A program made the translations under genes and the position numbers. Positions 11,714 to 22,490 of a stretch of 64,000 nucleotides of DNA are shown one piece after another (within the stretch, counting starts at the first letter, position 1; every line of letters begins with the position of its first letter). The stretch is from positions 62,001 to 126,000 of the forward strand of contig JAIEQJ010000055.1 of assembly GCA_019747815.1 (NCBI GenBank), given 5' to 3'. Source of the DNA: Hyphomonadaceae bacterium (GTDB lineage Bacteria > Pseudomonadota > Alphaproteobacteria > Rhizobiales > Hyphomicrobiaceae). The notes beneath the pieces were generated by a model, which made no database searches, was not told the DNA's origin, and saw nothing but the letters and a program-made list of their open reading frames with translations.

Positions 11714-12181
11714 GGTCGCTCCGGATCAGGTCTTTGAATGGATTATTCCGACATTGTGCCGCCACCCGCAATCGGGCGACGAGGCCGTTGGCTTATAACC
11801 AATTTCCTTTGGATGTGGTGGGCCTTTTTCGGCTTTTTTGGGGCTCCAAAGGCCGTTGCGGGCCTGCTCCCTCCCCAGGCGCTCGGCAGTCATGGCCTTT
11901 AGGGTCGATATGCACCTCGACCGGCCACCGAGCACACCTCACTGTCCGGATACGCCATATCAGCGCAGAAGGATGCGGCCGCGGTTCCGCACGCCATCTC
12001 GCCTAACGTCATAATTTGTGCCATATTCCATCGGTCTATTGACGGGGCAGGCCGGCGAGGGAACGCACGGCCTCAGGGGACGGACGGGCAGTCGTTATCT
12101 CGTGGGCTGAACGGAGGCGCGGCATCGTTGAGCCGCGCGGCTTCGCTTTTTGGTGGAAGTGCGTAGCGTAAGAGGGGAGTT
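11714..12181. other. divergent intergenic region, 468 bases
   Basis: Lies between the minus-strand TPR-bamB-der-holC operon and the plus-strand Sel1-like gene, so it should contain promoters for both. No coding region was recognised. Short T-tracts (CCTTTTTCGGCTTTTTTGG near 11823-11841) and the hairpin at 12117-12151 are the visible structures. Confidence 0.5.
12117..12151 (+). terminator. hairpin with T-run in the leader of the Sel1-like gene
   Basis: GCGCGGC (12117-12123) pairs perfectly with GCCGCGC (12132-12138) and is followed by CTTTTTGG. It ends about 30 bases before the ATG at 12182, so it could be a leader attenuator rather than an end-of-operon terminator. Function is not shown. 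Confidence 0.35.
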
Positions 12182-13150
12182 ATGGTGAGAGATGCGTATT
12201 CGGCAGACGGGCAGCACCCGTTGGACCAGGCCGAAGGCAGCAACACCCAAGGCCAGTCTCTCGATATTCGCGGCAGTGCCGCAAACCTTACGCAAGAGCT
12301 AGCCCAGCTTCTTGCGGCATCCATTGCACAAGGCCAGGCCGGGCAACGCGCCGGCACGCCGACAGGCGCAGAGCTGGCAAGCCTGGCAGCGCTCGTCTCG
12401 GCGTCGCAAAACCAGCGCGCCATGGCGCCGTCGTTCAAGGACGGCTTGTCCTCACTTTCCTACACGCCGCCGCAGAGGGCCTCGACGGGACCGGGGGTCC
12501 AACTCACCGAGCATCACGACGACGAACCGATGCCGATCCCCTCCACCTGGCGCCAGCCCCCGGTCAACGACGACGACAAGTGGTACCGCCAGCAGATCGG
12601 CGCGGCTGCGCTGGGCCTCGTTGCAGGTCTGATGGTCGTGGTGCCGGCGGTGCTGTGGCTCAGCGGGTGGCTCGGAGGTCCGCAAACCAGGGCGTCGACC
12701 GCCCGGCAGCCGGCAATCGAGCACAGGACTGCCGACATCAGGACCCCTGCCGTGAAGGTACAGGTCCGTCCGGTGGAGAAGAGCGAGGTGGCGTCGCAGT
12801 ATGTGGCGGCCAGCCTCGAGTCGCGCCAGGTCGTACTGGAGCCGCCGCCGGTGGTCGAACAGGTGGCGGCCGCACCCCAGAGGCCGCGGGTGGAGGACAT
12901 GCTGGCGCAAGCCGAGCGGCGCATTGAAAACGGCGACATTCCAGGCGCCCGCGAGATACTGGCCTCGGGAGAAGGCGCCGCGTCAGGATCGATGATGTTC
13001 GCGCTGGCGGAGACCTACGATCCCAACATGCTGGCGGCATGGGGCACCCGCGGCGTCGCGGCCGATGTCACCAAGGCGCGATCTCTGTACTACCGGGCAC
13101 GCGATTTGGGCATCGTCCGTGCCCAAGTGCGGCTCGATCAACTGCGGTAA
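12182..13150 (+). CDS. single-pass membrane protein with C-terminal Sel1-like repeat (hypothetical)
   Basis: The product is 322 residues. Residues 1-130 are low-complexity and polar, followed by one membrane helix (about 138-160), a Pro/Val/Arg-rich linker, and a C-terminal segment (about 235-322) of TPR/Sel1 type (RGVAADVTKARSLYYRARDLG). GAGGGGAG before the ATG is a strong ribosome binding site. The plan resembles the C-terminal half of the PodJ-like protein at 37.3-39.4 kb. It may be an envelope or polarity protein; no specific role can be assigned. Confidence 0.75.
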   Translation: MVRDAYSADGQHPLDQAEGSNTQGQSLDIRGSAANLTQELAQLLAASIAQGQAGQRAGTPTGAELASLAALVSASQNQRAMAPSFKDGLSSLSYTPPQRASTGPGVQLTEHHDDEPMPIPSTWRQPPVNDDDKWYRQQIGAAALGLVAGLMVVVPAVLWLSGWLGGPQTRASTARQPAIEHRTADIRTPAVKVQVRPVEKSEVASQYVAASLESRQVVLEPPPVVEQVAAAPQRPRVEDMLAQAERRIENGDIPGAREILASGEGAASGSMMFALAETYDPNMLAAWGTRGVAADVTKARSLYYRARDLGIVRAQVRLDQLR

Positions 13151-13193
13151 AGTCCTCCCGGTTCAGGTTGCCTCGCGGACGGCTTCGCCGACC

Positions 13194-13265
13194 CCGTGGT
13201 GAGCTTGTCGAACCACGAACGTTGGTGGGCGCTGCCCGTCCTTCGACGAGGCTCAGGACGAGGGC
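13194..13265. repeat. inverted intergenic repeat (GAGCTTGTCGAA family)
   Basis: GGTGAGCTTGTCGAACCA and TCCTTCGACGAGGCTCAGGA are inverted versions of one motif, the CCTGAGCTTGTCGAAGG element common between alphaproteobacterial genes. They lie between convergent genes (Sel1-like protein and acs), where such palindromes often end transcription in both directions. Identification of the family is from memory. Confidence 0.5.
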
Positions 13266-13361
13266 GAGCCCGCGGCTTGGTGATCCCACCAAGGATGAAG
13301 GGGCTCTGGTCGGCGAGCCGGCGAGCCGACCTTAGCCCGCTACAAGGGTATCAGGAGCCAA

Positions 13362-13403
13362 TACGCATGCGGCACGCGCTGCTGTGCGTCTGCCGCATGC
13401 GTA
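13362..13403. terminator. perfect 13-bp inverted repeat just past acs, probable terminator or protein site
   Basis: TACGCATGCGGCA (13362-13374) is the exact reverse complement of TGCCGCATGCGTA (13391-13403), with a 16-base loop. It ends 10 bases beyond the acs stop codon. There is no T-run, so it is not a textbook intrinsic terminator. Confidence 0.45.
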
Positions 13404-13412
13404 CGTGGACCC

Positions 13413-15368
<1,956 letters not shown>

Positions 15369-15458
15369 TGCGCTCTTCCTCCCACGGACCAGATGATGCT
15401 GGGCCTATTATCGGCACTGAGCCCGAATGAGCAACCACCACTTCGTAGGATGCCGGGG

Positions 15459-15752
15459 CTACTCCGGGTCAGGCATCCCCAACGGATCGCGCGCTCCATG
15501 GCGCACGGCATGGATAATCATCTCGGCATCCGCGACTTCGTAGAAGACAAGGTAGGGATAGGGTGACGTTGTCATCCGTCGGATGGTTGCATCATTGGTA
15601 GGCGCCCCGATCCTTGGGTGGTGCAGCAGTAGTTGCGTGATGGCGTTGATGCGGGCATGTACGCGCATCGCCCCTTTTGGCGATCGTGCGGCGATGTGGG
15701 CCAAGATCGCAGCGAGATCGGCGAGGGCGGGGAGGGTATAGCGAAGCCTCAC
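15459..15752 (-). CDS. RelE/ParE-family toxin
   Basis: The product is 97 residues in the ParE fold: an N-terminal VRLRYTLPALADLAAILAHI, a central helix with ITQLLLHHPRIGAP, and a C-terminal YPYLVFYEVADAEMIIHAVRHGAR. ParE toxins usually poison DNA gyrase; RelE relatives cut mRNA. The GTG at 15752 gives a four-base GTGA overlap with the antitoxin stop and fits the family N-terminus; a TTG at 15770 is the alternative. The toxin follows the antitoxin, as is usual for parDE. Confidence 0.85.
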   Translation of the reverse strand: MRLRYTLPALADLAAILAHIAARSPKGAMRVHARINAITQLLLHHPRIGAPTNDATIRRMTTSPYPYLVFYEVADAEMIIHAVRHGARDPLGMPDPE

Positions 15753-15982
15753 AACCCATACTTCGCCCAAACCGCCTTCACCTGCTCCTCGGCAGCAAAC
15801 TCGCCACGCGCGGCAGCGGTCTTGGAGCGAGTGATTGCAGCGCTCTCGTCTGCCGTAAGTGGCACAGCCTCGCCGTCGGCGCTCCCACCGGCAAGCGCCA
15901 GCATGGCACGGGCGATCTCATCCTGGCTGCTATCCGGCAATTGGCGCACCGCCTCAAGGGCCTTTTCGAGTAGCTTCGTCAT
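15749..15982 (-). CDS. antitoxin of the ParE-type pair (addiction-module antitoxin)
   Basis: The product is 77 residues. A hydrophilic N-terminal helix (KALEAVRQLPDSSQDEIARAM) is followed by the family's C-terminal block with LTADESAAITRSKTAAARG and AVWAKYGL. The last four bases overlap the toxin start, the standard coupling that makes antitoxin first. The ATG at 15982 is preferred; an in-frame ATG at 16000 is possible. The pair is 47 bases after an MFS gene and could be co-transcribed with it. Confidence 0.8.
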   Translation of the reverse strand: MTKLLEKALEAVRQLPDSSQDEIARAMLALAGGSADGEAVPLTADESAAITRSKTAAARGEFAAEEQVKAVWAKYGL

Positions 15983-16029
15983 CGGCAAATCATACGGCAT
16001 ACGACATGCCGGGTCGAGACAGCCTCGCT

Positions 16030-17505
16030 CTAGTCCTCGAGTGCCAGCGGCCGCGACACCTCCTCCAGCGGACGGCGCTCGGCCGCCACGCTCCACAGCG
16101 CCGCAACCACAGCCGCGCCGAGCATGAGCGCGGCGCCAATGAGATAACCCACGAACACGCTCGCGCGCGACCCGGTCTCAATCAGCGCACCGAACAGCAG
16201 CGGACCGGCGACACCGCCGATCCCCGTGCCGACGGCATAGAAGAAGGCGATGGCGAGCGCGCGGATCTCGAGGGGAAAGGTCTCGCTCACCGTCAGATAG
16301 GCCGCGCTGGCCGCAGCGGAGGCGAAGAAGAAGATGATCATCCACGCAACCGTCAGGGCCTCGGCGCTCAGCAGGTCGGCGGCGAACAGATAGCCGGTGC
16401 CGGCCAGCAGCAGCCCCGAGATCGCATAGGTGAAGGTGAGCATGGGCCGCCGGCCCAGGCTGTCGAACAGATGCCCGATCAGGACCGGCCCCAGGAAATT
16501 GCCGGCCGCGAACGGCAGAATGTACCAGCCGACATGGTCGGCCCGGACGCCGTAGAACTCGGTCAGCACCAGCGCATAGGTGAAGAAGATGGCGTTATAG
16601 AAGAACGCCTGCGCCGCCATCAGGCTCAAGCCCACGAATGTGCGCTGGCGCTGCGCCCGGAACAGCGTGGCCGCAACCTCGGCAAGCGGCGTGTGGGTGC
16701 GCGCACGCAGCCGTATCCGGGTGAAGGGGCCGGGCGCCAGTTCATGGCCCTGCCGCCGAAATGCCCGCTCGATGCCGGCGACGACCGCCTCTGCCTCGTC
16801 GGCCCGTCCATGCGTGAGCAGCCAGCGCGGGCTCTCGGGCAGCCACATGCGCATCAGCAGAATGACGAGGCTGAGCGCGGCCCCGATCGCGAAGGCGGCA
16901 CGCCAGCCGATGTCCACCGGCAACAGCATGGGATCGAGCAATATGATCGAGCCCAGGGCGCCGATGGCCGCGCCGACCCAGAAGCTGCCGTTGATGATGA
17001 GATCGGTCCAGCCGCGCACCCGCGCCGGGATCAGCTCCTGGATGGTGGAGTTGATGGCCGTGTACTCGCCGCCGATCCCGGCCCCGGTCAGGAAGCGGCA
17101 GAGCGCGAAGGTCCACAAGTTCCACGTCAGGGCGGTGGCGGCGGTCGCCGTCAGGTAGACCGCAAGCGTGATGAAGAATAACCTCTTGCGGCCGAAGCGG
17201 TCGGTCAGCCAGCCGAAGAAGATCGCGCCGAGCACCGCGCCCGCCAGGTAGGCGCTGCTGACGAAGCCGATGTCGGTGCTGCTGAACTGGAGAACGGGGC
17301 TTTGCCGCAGAGCGCCTGCAACGGCGCCCGCCAGCGTCACCTCGAGGCCATCGAGGATCCACGTGATGCCGAGCGCCACGACGACGAGGGTGTGAAAGCG
17401 GCCCCAGGGCAGTCGGTCGAGGCGCGCGGGGATGTCCGTCTCGACAATGGTGCCGGCGCGGACTGCAACCGGAATTGCGTGCTGCCGCACCGATGCAAAG
17501 GCCAT
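16030..17505 (-). CDS. MFS transporter (sugar/metabolite:H+ symporter family)
   Basis: Inner-membrane secondary transporter of 491 residues with about 12 helices. The loop 2-3 signature GWLTDRFGRKR and the second-half counterpart GHLFDSLGRRP are both present. RFLTGAGIGGEYTAINSTIQE and PESPRWLL are typical of the sugar-porter/metabolite-H+ symporter group. The ATG at 17505 was chosen because the sequence upstream is not membrane-protein-like. The substrate is unknown. The gene follows DUF1761 by 159 bases on the same strand. Confidence 0.9.
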   Translation of the reverse strand: MAFASVRQHAIPVAVRAGTIVETDIPARLDRLPWGRFHTLVVVALGITWILDGLEVTLAGAVAGALRQSPVLQFSSTDIGFVSSAYLAGAVLGAIFFGWLTDRFGRKRLFFITLAVYLTATAATALTWNLWTFALCRFLTGAGIGGEYTAINSTIQELIPARVRGWTDLIINGSFWVGAAIGALGSIILLDPMLLPVDIGWRAAFAIGAALSLVILLMRMWLPESPRWLLTHGRADEAEAVVAGIERAFRRQGHELAPGPFTRIRLRARTHTPLAEVAATLFRAQRQRTFVGLSLMAAQAFFYNAIFFTYALVLTEFYGVRADHVGWYILPFAAGNFLGPVLIGHLFDSLGRRPMLTFTYAISGLLLAGTGYLFAADLLSAEALTVAWMIIFFFASAAASAAYLTVSETFPLEIRALAIAFFYAVGTGIGGVAGPLLFGALIETGSRASVFVGYLIGAALMLGAAVVAALWSVAAERRPLEEVSRPLALED

Positions 17506-17664
17506 GCGCGACGCCCACGCTGATCTGCGACCGCTATGGCAACGCCGGCCAGGGCGGCGGAGTTCCCTGCGCTCCCTGCGGAGACATCCGGCAGGCCCTT
17601 TTGATCCCTCCGCGCACAATCGAAGCCGCAGCACAGACGCCAATCGGCCGGCTCGCCGGGAGCG

Positions 17665-18099
17665 CTACGCGCCCCACCAGCCAAGGATCGCACCCTGGAT
17701 CAGGAGCACGCCCAGCCAGTGCCCGCCGTCGATCAATGTGAGCGACGGCTTTACGCGCTGGAAGGCGTGATTGACGGCCATGGTGGTGATCACAAAGCCC
17801 AGCCACAGGAAGGCACCGGAGATGAGGCCGGTCCTGATCGTGACTGGCACGCCGCCACGCGCCAGGTGCAGCAGCACGCCGGCAAATATCCAGGCCATGA
17901 CGAGCTGGGCGACGAAGGCGAGGATGTAGGGCAGGGGTGTCGAGCCCGTCTCCGCTCGGGCCCTCTCCACGTCGGCCGCCGACATGTCGCGTGCCGCCAG
18001 CCACGGCCTGCTGAGGCCCGTGTACCAAAGCGCGCCGAAGGCGAAACTGACGGTCGCGGCGATCAGGATGGGCCAGTAATTGAGGGTGCCAAAGCTCAT
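17665..18099 (-). CDS. DUF1761 family membrane protein
   Basis: Small inner-membrane protein of 144 residues with four predicted helices. The N-terminal pattern NYWPILIAATVSFAFGALWYT and the C-terminal DGGHWLGVLLIQGAILGWW match DUF1761. Function is unknown. A strong ribosome binding site (GGGAGGAG) precedes the ATG. It is 49 bases downstream of the methyltransferase gene and probably co-transcribed. Confidence 0.87.
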   Translation of the reverse strand: MSFGTLNYWPILIAATVSFAFGALWYTGLSRPWLAARDMSAADVERARAETGSTPLPYILAFVAQLVMAWIFAGVLLHLARGGVPVTIRTGLISGAFLWLGFVITTMAVNHAFQRVKPSLTLIDGGHWLGVLLIQGAILGWWGA

Positions 18100-18148
18100 G
18101 GGTACGCTCCTCCCGGGGTGGGCAAGGCCGTCTACCGGACGGCCGATA

Positions 18149-18790
18149 TCACGCCAGTTGCCAGACGGCCGTGTGCTTGATCTCCATGTCTTCCAGATCG
18201 CGCGTGACGGGCACGGAATACTCCGCAACCTTACGGAAGCGATCCCTGGGAAAATAGCTGCGGCGCGGGTCGCCGACCAGAACCTCGGTGCCCTGCGTGT
18301 GCGCCACCTCGACGAAGGCGAGGACCCGCTCGGCCAAGGCGCGCTCATAGAACATGTCGCCGATCAGGACAGCACCGAAGGGGCCGGGTGCGGTGGCGAG
18401 CAGATCGGCGTCTGTGGTTGCGACGGTGACGTCGTTGGCCCGGGCGTTGAGCGCAATGGCCACCAGGGCATAGCGGTCGATGTCAGCCGCCAGCACGGAC
18501 GCGGCGCCCGCCTTCATGGCGGCAATGGATGTGAGCCCCGATCCGGCGCCGAGGTCGAGCACCGTGCGCTCTGCCATCCGCGACGCATGGTCGAGCAGAT
18601 AGCGGGCCAGCGCCTGCCCGCCGGCCCAGGCGAATGCCCAGTAGGGCGGGGGCACGTTCATCCGCCCCAGCTCCTCCTCCGTCTTCTGCCAGATCGGCAT
18701 CGACTCCTCGGCCAGGTACAGACGCACCTCCGGCACCAGCGGCACCGCCAGCAGCCTGGCATTGGCCTGGATGAATTGAACCTCTCGCAT
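18149..18790 (-). CDS. ETF-beta lysine methyltransferase homologue (ETFBKMT/METTL20 type)
   Basis: Class I SAM methyltransferase of 213 residues. Motif I is LDLGAGSG, with PPPYWAFAWAGGQ upstream. The post-I region has GDMFYE, and the C-terminal EVLVGDPRRSYF and TAVWQL follow. GDMFY and the later VLxGDPxR are the same in human ETFBKMT (recalled). An Agrobacterium homologue is reported to trimethylate ETF-beta, which lowers electron transfer from acyl-CoA dehydrogenases. It is divergent from a crotonase gene 94 bases away, consistent with a link to fatty-acid metabolism. Confidence 0.88.
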   Translation of the reverse strand: MREVQFIQANARLLAVPLVPEVRLYLAEESMPIWQKTEEELGRMNVPPPYWAFAWAGGQALARYLLDHASRMAERTVLDLGAGSGLTSIAAMKAGAASVLAADIDRYALVAIALNARANDVTVATTDADLLATAPGPFGAVLIGDMFYERALAERVLAFVEVAHTQGTEVLVGDPRRSYFPRDRFRKVAEYSVPVTRDLEDMEIKHTAVWQLA

Positions 18791-18884
18791 GGCCTCGCCA
18801 CCCCACCAGAGCAGGGCTCGTCGCGCAAGCACGATCGCGGTAGGAATGAGCTGCGACGACGCCGCAGCGCAATGGGAGCCCGCC

Positions 18885-19679
18885 ATGACGACCGCCTATC
18901 CGGATGGCCGCATCACCACCGAGCGGATCGATCGTATGTTCCTGATCGGCATCGACCGGCCGCGGAAGCGCAACGGCTTCTCGCCCAAGATGCTGACCGA
19001 GATGGCGGAGGCCTATACCGCCTTCGAGCGCGACGACGAGGCCTGGGTGGGCCTGCTATTCGCCGAGGGGCCGCATTTCACGGCCGGCCTGGAGCTGGAC
19101 AAGGTTGCCCCCGTCATGCGCGAGCGCGGCTCGGTCTATCCCGCAGGCCTTGTCGATCCGCTCTCCCTGCGTCCGCCCATCCGCACCAAGCCGCTGGTGT
19201 GCGCGGTGCAGGGCATCTGCTTCACGCTCGGCATCGAGCTGATGCTGGCCGCCGACATCGTCGTCGCCGCCGACGACTGCCGCTTTGCGCAGATCGAGGT
19301 GAAGCGCGGCATCATGCCGGCCGGCGGTGCCACCGTGCGCATGGTGGAGCGGGCCGGCTGGGGCAATGCGCAACGCTATCTGCTCACCGGTGATGCGTTC
19401 GGCGCCGCCGAAGCCCTGCGGCTGGGCTTCGTGCAGGAGGTTGTGGCGGCAGGCAGCCAGAAGCAACGCGCCCTGGACATGGCCCGCACCGTCGCCGAGC
19501 AGGCGCCCCTGGCCGTACGCGCCTCGCTCCTGTCGTCGCGCCTGTCCCTCGACCATGGCCCCCAAGCCGCCGTTCGCGAATTCAACGCCCAGCAGTCGCG
19601 GCTGATGGCAACGGACGACGCCAGCGAAGGCGTGCGCTCGTTCGTCGAGCGCCGCACAGGGCGGTTCACGGGACGGTGA
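18885..19679 (+). CDS. enoyl-CoA hydratase/isomerase family protein (crotonase)
   Basis: Crotonase-fold enzyme of 264 residues acting on an acyl-CoA. The oxyanion-hole regions are present (HFTAGLELDK and AVQGICFTLGIELMLAADIV). The usual catalytic Glu positions are replaced or shifted (GIMPAGGATVR), so it may not be a standard hydratase. The ATG at 18885 follows GGGAG by six bases. It is transcribed away from the ETF-beta methyltransferase across a 94-base divergent promoter region. Confidence 0.88.
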   Translation: MTTAYPDGRITTERIDRMFLIGIDRPRKRNGFSPKMLTEMAEAYTAFERDDEAWVGLLFAEGPHFTAGLELDKVAPVMRERGSVYPAGLVDPLSLRPPIRTKPLVCAVQGICFTLGIELMLAADIVVAADDCRFAQIEVKRGIMPAGGATVRMVERAGWGNAQRYLLTGDAFGAAEALRLGFVQEVVAAGSQKQRALDMARTVAEQAPLAVRASLLSSRLSLDHGPQAAVREFNAQQSRLMATDDASEGVRSFVERRTGRFTGR

Positions 19680-19859
19680 CAGCCTGAGCTCGACGAGTTG
19701 CCTATGCGACGCAAGGCATCGCCAGCGCCGTCCGGCCCTGGCCGTGGCGATTGCTGAATTTCCGGCAACCAAACCGGCGAATTGACTGGCAGGTCGATTT
19801 TCCCGGGGTGTAGGCTTCGCGGGTCGGCTTGACCTGTGCTGCAAGAAATGGAGCATCCC

Positions 19860-20147
19860 ATGGATATAGTCAGCCTGATCATCCAACTCATCAGCGGCGC
19901 GGCTGGCGGCAACGCTGCAGCCAGTCTCTCCAAGGACATCAATCTCGGGCCGCTGGGAAACACCATCGCGGGCGCCATCGGCGGTGGCGTGGGCGGTCAG
20001 ATCCTGAGCGCGCTGCTGGGACTCGCATCCACCCGCGCGGGCGGCCTCGATATCGGCGGCATCATCGGGCAGATCATTGCCGGTGGGGCCAGCGGCGGCG
20101 TCCTGACGGCCATCATCGGCATGCTGCGCGGCGCGATGGCGAAGTAG
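19860..20147 (+). CDS. small glycine/isoleucine-rich membrane-associated protein (hypothetical)
   Basis: The product is 95 residues, rich in Gly, Ala, Ile and Leu, with repeated glycine patterns (GNTIAGAIGGGVGGQIL and GQIIAGGASGGVLTAIIG). Similar small proteins occur in alphaproteobacteria without a known role. It could associate with the membrane through two hydrophobic hairpins. It is monocistronic; the next plus-strand gene is far away. The ATG at 19860 is preferred over one 24 bases upstream because the conserved-looking part starts MDIVSLIIQL. Confidence 0.65.
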   Translation: MDIVSLIIQLISGAAGGNAAASLSKDINLGPLGNTIAGAIGGGVGGQILSALLGLASTRAGGLDIGGIIGQIIAGGASGGVLTAIIGMLRGAMAK

Positions 20148-20216
20148 CGCCTGCACATCAATTGGGCAGGTTGCATCGTCGCGCGTCAGTGCATCCGCGG
20201 ATGCGGCACTGAACGG

Positions 20217-20465
20217 TCAATGCACCTGCCCGGGGACCGACCGATCGACCTGGTTGCGCAGCCACGCAACGGCGGCTTCCGCAGTTACAAAAAGCTTGTT
20301 GTGCTGAAGGACGTGGTCAAGATAGACGAGCCAGCCGCTGCCATGGTTCAGGGTCGCGATGCTGTGCCCACGATAGCTATCCGACCAAAATTCGTCGGTC
20401 TGCTTGAGCGTCTGCATTTGCTGCCTCATGATCGTCTCTGGACGGCCCTTCATGGGCACAATCAT
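20217..20465 (-). CDS. small hypothetical protein
   Basis: The product is about 82 residues. Its core, YRGHSIATLNHGSGWLVYLD and a terminal AVAWLRNQVD, resembles a small conserved hypothetical family of rhizobia (from memory). There are no catalytic motifs or membrane segments. The start is uncertain: ATG 20465 or ATG 20429. Its codon use fits the host genome. Confidence 0.6.
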   Translation of the reverse strand: MIVPMKGRPETIMRQQMQTLKQTDEFWSDSYRGHSIATLNHGSGWLVYLDHVLQHNKLFVTAEAAVAWLRNQVDRSVPGQVH

Positions 20466-20759
20466 TGGCAGAGAAGCTAGCGTCTCTCTCGCATTCCGCT
20501 CCCTGCCAACCTGATCCCAGTCCAGGCTGTCTGCGCCAATACGGGCGGGGCCGAGCACTGCAGTCGAGACTCACATTCGCTGCCTGAAAGTATGCTGAAT
20601 GACAGCGATTCGCGCTGCTGCATTAAACCGTCGCGCCGATTTTTTGTCGGCACGCGTTACCTTGCAAGCACACATCGTGCCAACTTCGGGCCGCAGCAGG
20701 GGCCGGCAGACTGCGCACGCTCCGAGACCCAGCTCATACCGAGCCCTGGCCAGAGTGCG

Positions 20760-22472
20760 CTAGGCAGAAGCGTCCGCCATGTGCCGGGCCGCGATGTAGC
20801 CGAAGGTCAGCGCCGGGCCGATGGTGATGCCGGCGGCCGGATAAGTGCCGCCCATGACGCTTGCCGCATCGTTGCCGACGGCATAGAGGCCCTCTATCGG
20901 GTGGCCTCCATGGTCGAGCACCTGTGCGTTGCCATTGGTGGCGATCCCGGCAAAGGTCCCCAGCTCAGCCGGCACCACACGCACGGCAAAGAAGGGCGGC
21001 GCATCGAGGGGGGCAATGCACGGATTGGGGGCGTGTCCCGGGGCGCCGTTGAAGCGCTGGTAGGCGTCGGAGCCGCGCTGCAGCTGCGGGTCCTCGCCGC
21101 GACGGGCTGGCCCATTGAAGGCGGCGATGGTGCGGGCCAGGCCGGGGCCATCGATGCCGCAGGCCGCTGCCAGCGCTTCCACCGTATCGCCGCGCTTGAT
21201 GTACCCGGAGGCGAGGAACGGCTTGGGGCGCATGGGTGCGGGGCCGAGCGCACCGAGGCCGAAGCGACGAATGGCTCGCTGGTCGCACACCACCCATGCC
21301 TCGACCACGGGATCGTTGCGGCATGCTTCGATCATGGCCGGCACATACACGTGATAGGACTTGGCCTCGTTGACAAAGCGCCGGCCGCACCGGTCGACGC
21401 TGATGTAGCCGGGCTTGCCGCGATCGAAGAAATGCGGGAACGGCACGGTCGAGCCATCGCGCTGCGGCACCAGCGATACCGGGGTCCAGGCCGCCGGCTG
21501 GTGCACCTCGTCATGGAAGCGGCCGCCCACGGTTTGCGCAAGCCGCAGCCCGTCGCCGGCGTTGCCCGGGGGCGGCAGTAGACGGTGGTTCTTGCCGGCC
21601 GCGAGATGAGCGTAGACACGCCGCTTCAGGCTCTCGTCGGCGGGAAAGCCGCCGCAGGCCAGCACCACGCCGCGCCGGGCCGCCACCGCCACGCGCCGGC
21701 CGTCCTGCTCAACGACTGCCCCCGCGATGCGGCCGTTCTGCATCTGCAGCGCCACGACCGGCGACGACAGCCAGATCGGAATGCCCCGGTGGAGGGCGCT
21801 CACCGCCATCCTGGCGATCAGCGCATTGCCGTTGACCAGGCGCGTACCGCGGCTGTAGCGCAGCCGATCGCAAGCATGGCGCGTCACCATGCGGGCGACG
21901 TGCAGGGCAGAGGGCGCCGACCGCGTCATCTTGAAGACGTGCGGCAGATCATTGCGGCCGACCATCATGCCCCCCAGCGGCATCATGGTCTTGAGGGCCG
22001 GCCGCAGCTTGTCGAACCAGGGACCCAGCTTGCGGCCGTCATACTCGCTGGGAACCAGCGAGCGACCACCCTGCGATCCCCCCGGCTCGTCGGGGTGGTA
22101 ATCGGCCCAGGTGGCCGCCAGCTCGTAGGACACGAAGCCCTCGCGCTCGAACGTCCTAAGCATCGCCGGCGCGCTGGCGATGAACGCTTCCGCCTTGGCG
22201 CGATCGAGCCGGTTGCCGACATGGGAGATGAGATAGGTGAGCGCGTCGTGCGGCTGCTCGCCGACCCCGGCGGCGCGCTGATGCGCGTTCCCGGGAATCC
22301 AGATCACGCCAGCGGAATAGGCGGTGGTGCCGCCGAACAGCGGCTCCTTCTCCACCATGATCACGTCGAGGCCATGGAGGCTGGCGGTGAGCGCCGTGGC
22401 AAAGCCGGCAGCACCCGAGCCCGCCACCAGCACGTCGCAGGTCACGGGGGGTGCGTGGGCCGGCTCACTCAC
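20760..22472 (-). CDS. FAD-dependent oxidoreductase, 3-ketosteroid delta1-dehydrogenase/flavocytochrome c type
   Basis: Flavoprotein of 570 residues. The Rossmann motif GSGAAG is at 18-23, FGGTTAYSAGVIW at 47-59, and the C-terminal GGTYPAAGITIGPALTFGYIAA completes FAD binding. This layout is shared by KstD, fumarate reductases and urocanate reductases. The spacing and the AYSAG motif favour the ketosteroid dehydrogenase-like group. The start is GTG, 18 bases after the dehalogenase stop, so the two are an operon. The substrate is unproven. Confidence 0.85.
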   Translation of the reverse strand: MSEPAHAPPVTCDVLVAGSGAAGFATALTASLHGLDVIMVEKEPLFGGTTAYSAGVIWIPGNAHQRAAGVGEQPHDALTYLISHVGNRLDRAKAEAFIASAPAMLRTFEREGFVSYELAATWADYHPDEPGGSQGGRSLVPSEYDGRKLGPWFDKLRPALKTMMPLGGMMVGRNDLPHVFKMTRSAPSALHVARMVTRHACDRLRYSRGTRLVNGNALIARMAVSALHRGIPIWLSSPVVALQMQNGRIAGAVVEQDGRRVAVAARRGVVLACGGFPADESLKRRVYAHLAAGKNHRLLPPPGNAGDGLRLAQTVGGRFHDEVHQPAAWTPVSLVPQRDGSTVPFPHFFDRGKPGYISVDRCGRRFVNEAKSYHVYVPAMIEACRNDPVVEAWVVCDQRAIRRFGLGALGPAPMRPKPFLASGYIKRGDTVEALAAACGIDGPGLARTIAAFNGPARRGEDPQLQRGSDAYQRFNGAPGHAPNPCIAPLDAPPFFAVRVVPAELGTFAGIATNGNAQVLDHGGHPIEGLYAVGNDAASVMGGTYPAAGITIGPALTFGYIAARHMADASA

Positions 22473-22490
22473 GTTCGCACCCGCCCTGCC

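Noticed and set aside
13194-13265. Insertion sequence end
   Set aside because: There is no transposase and no target duplication; the motif is a known type of small intergenic repeat.
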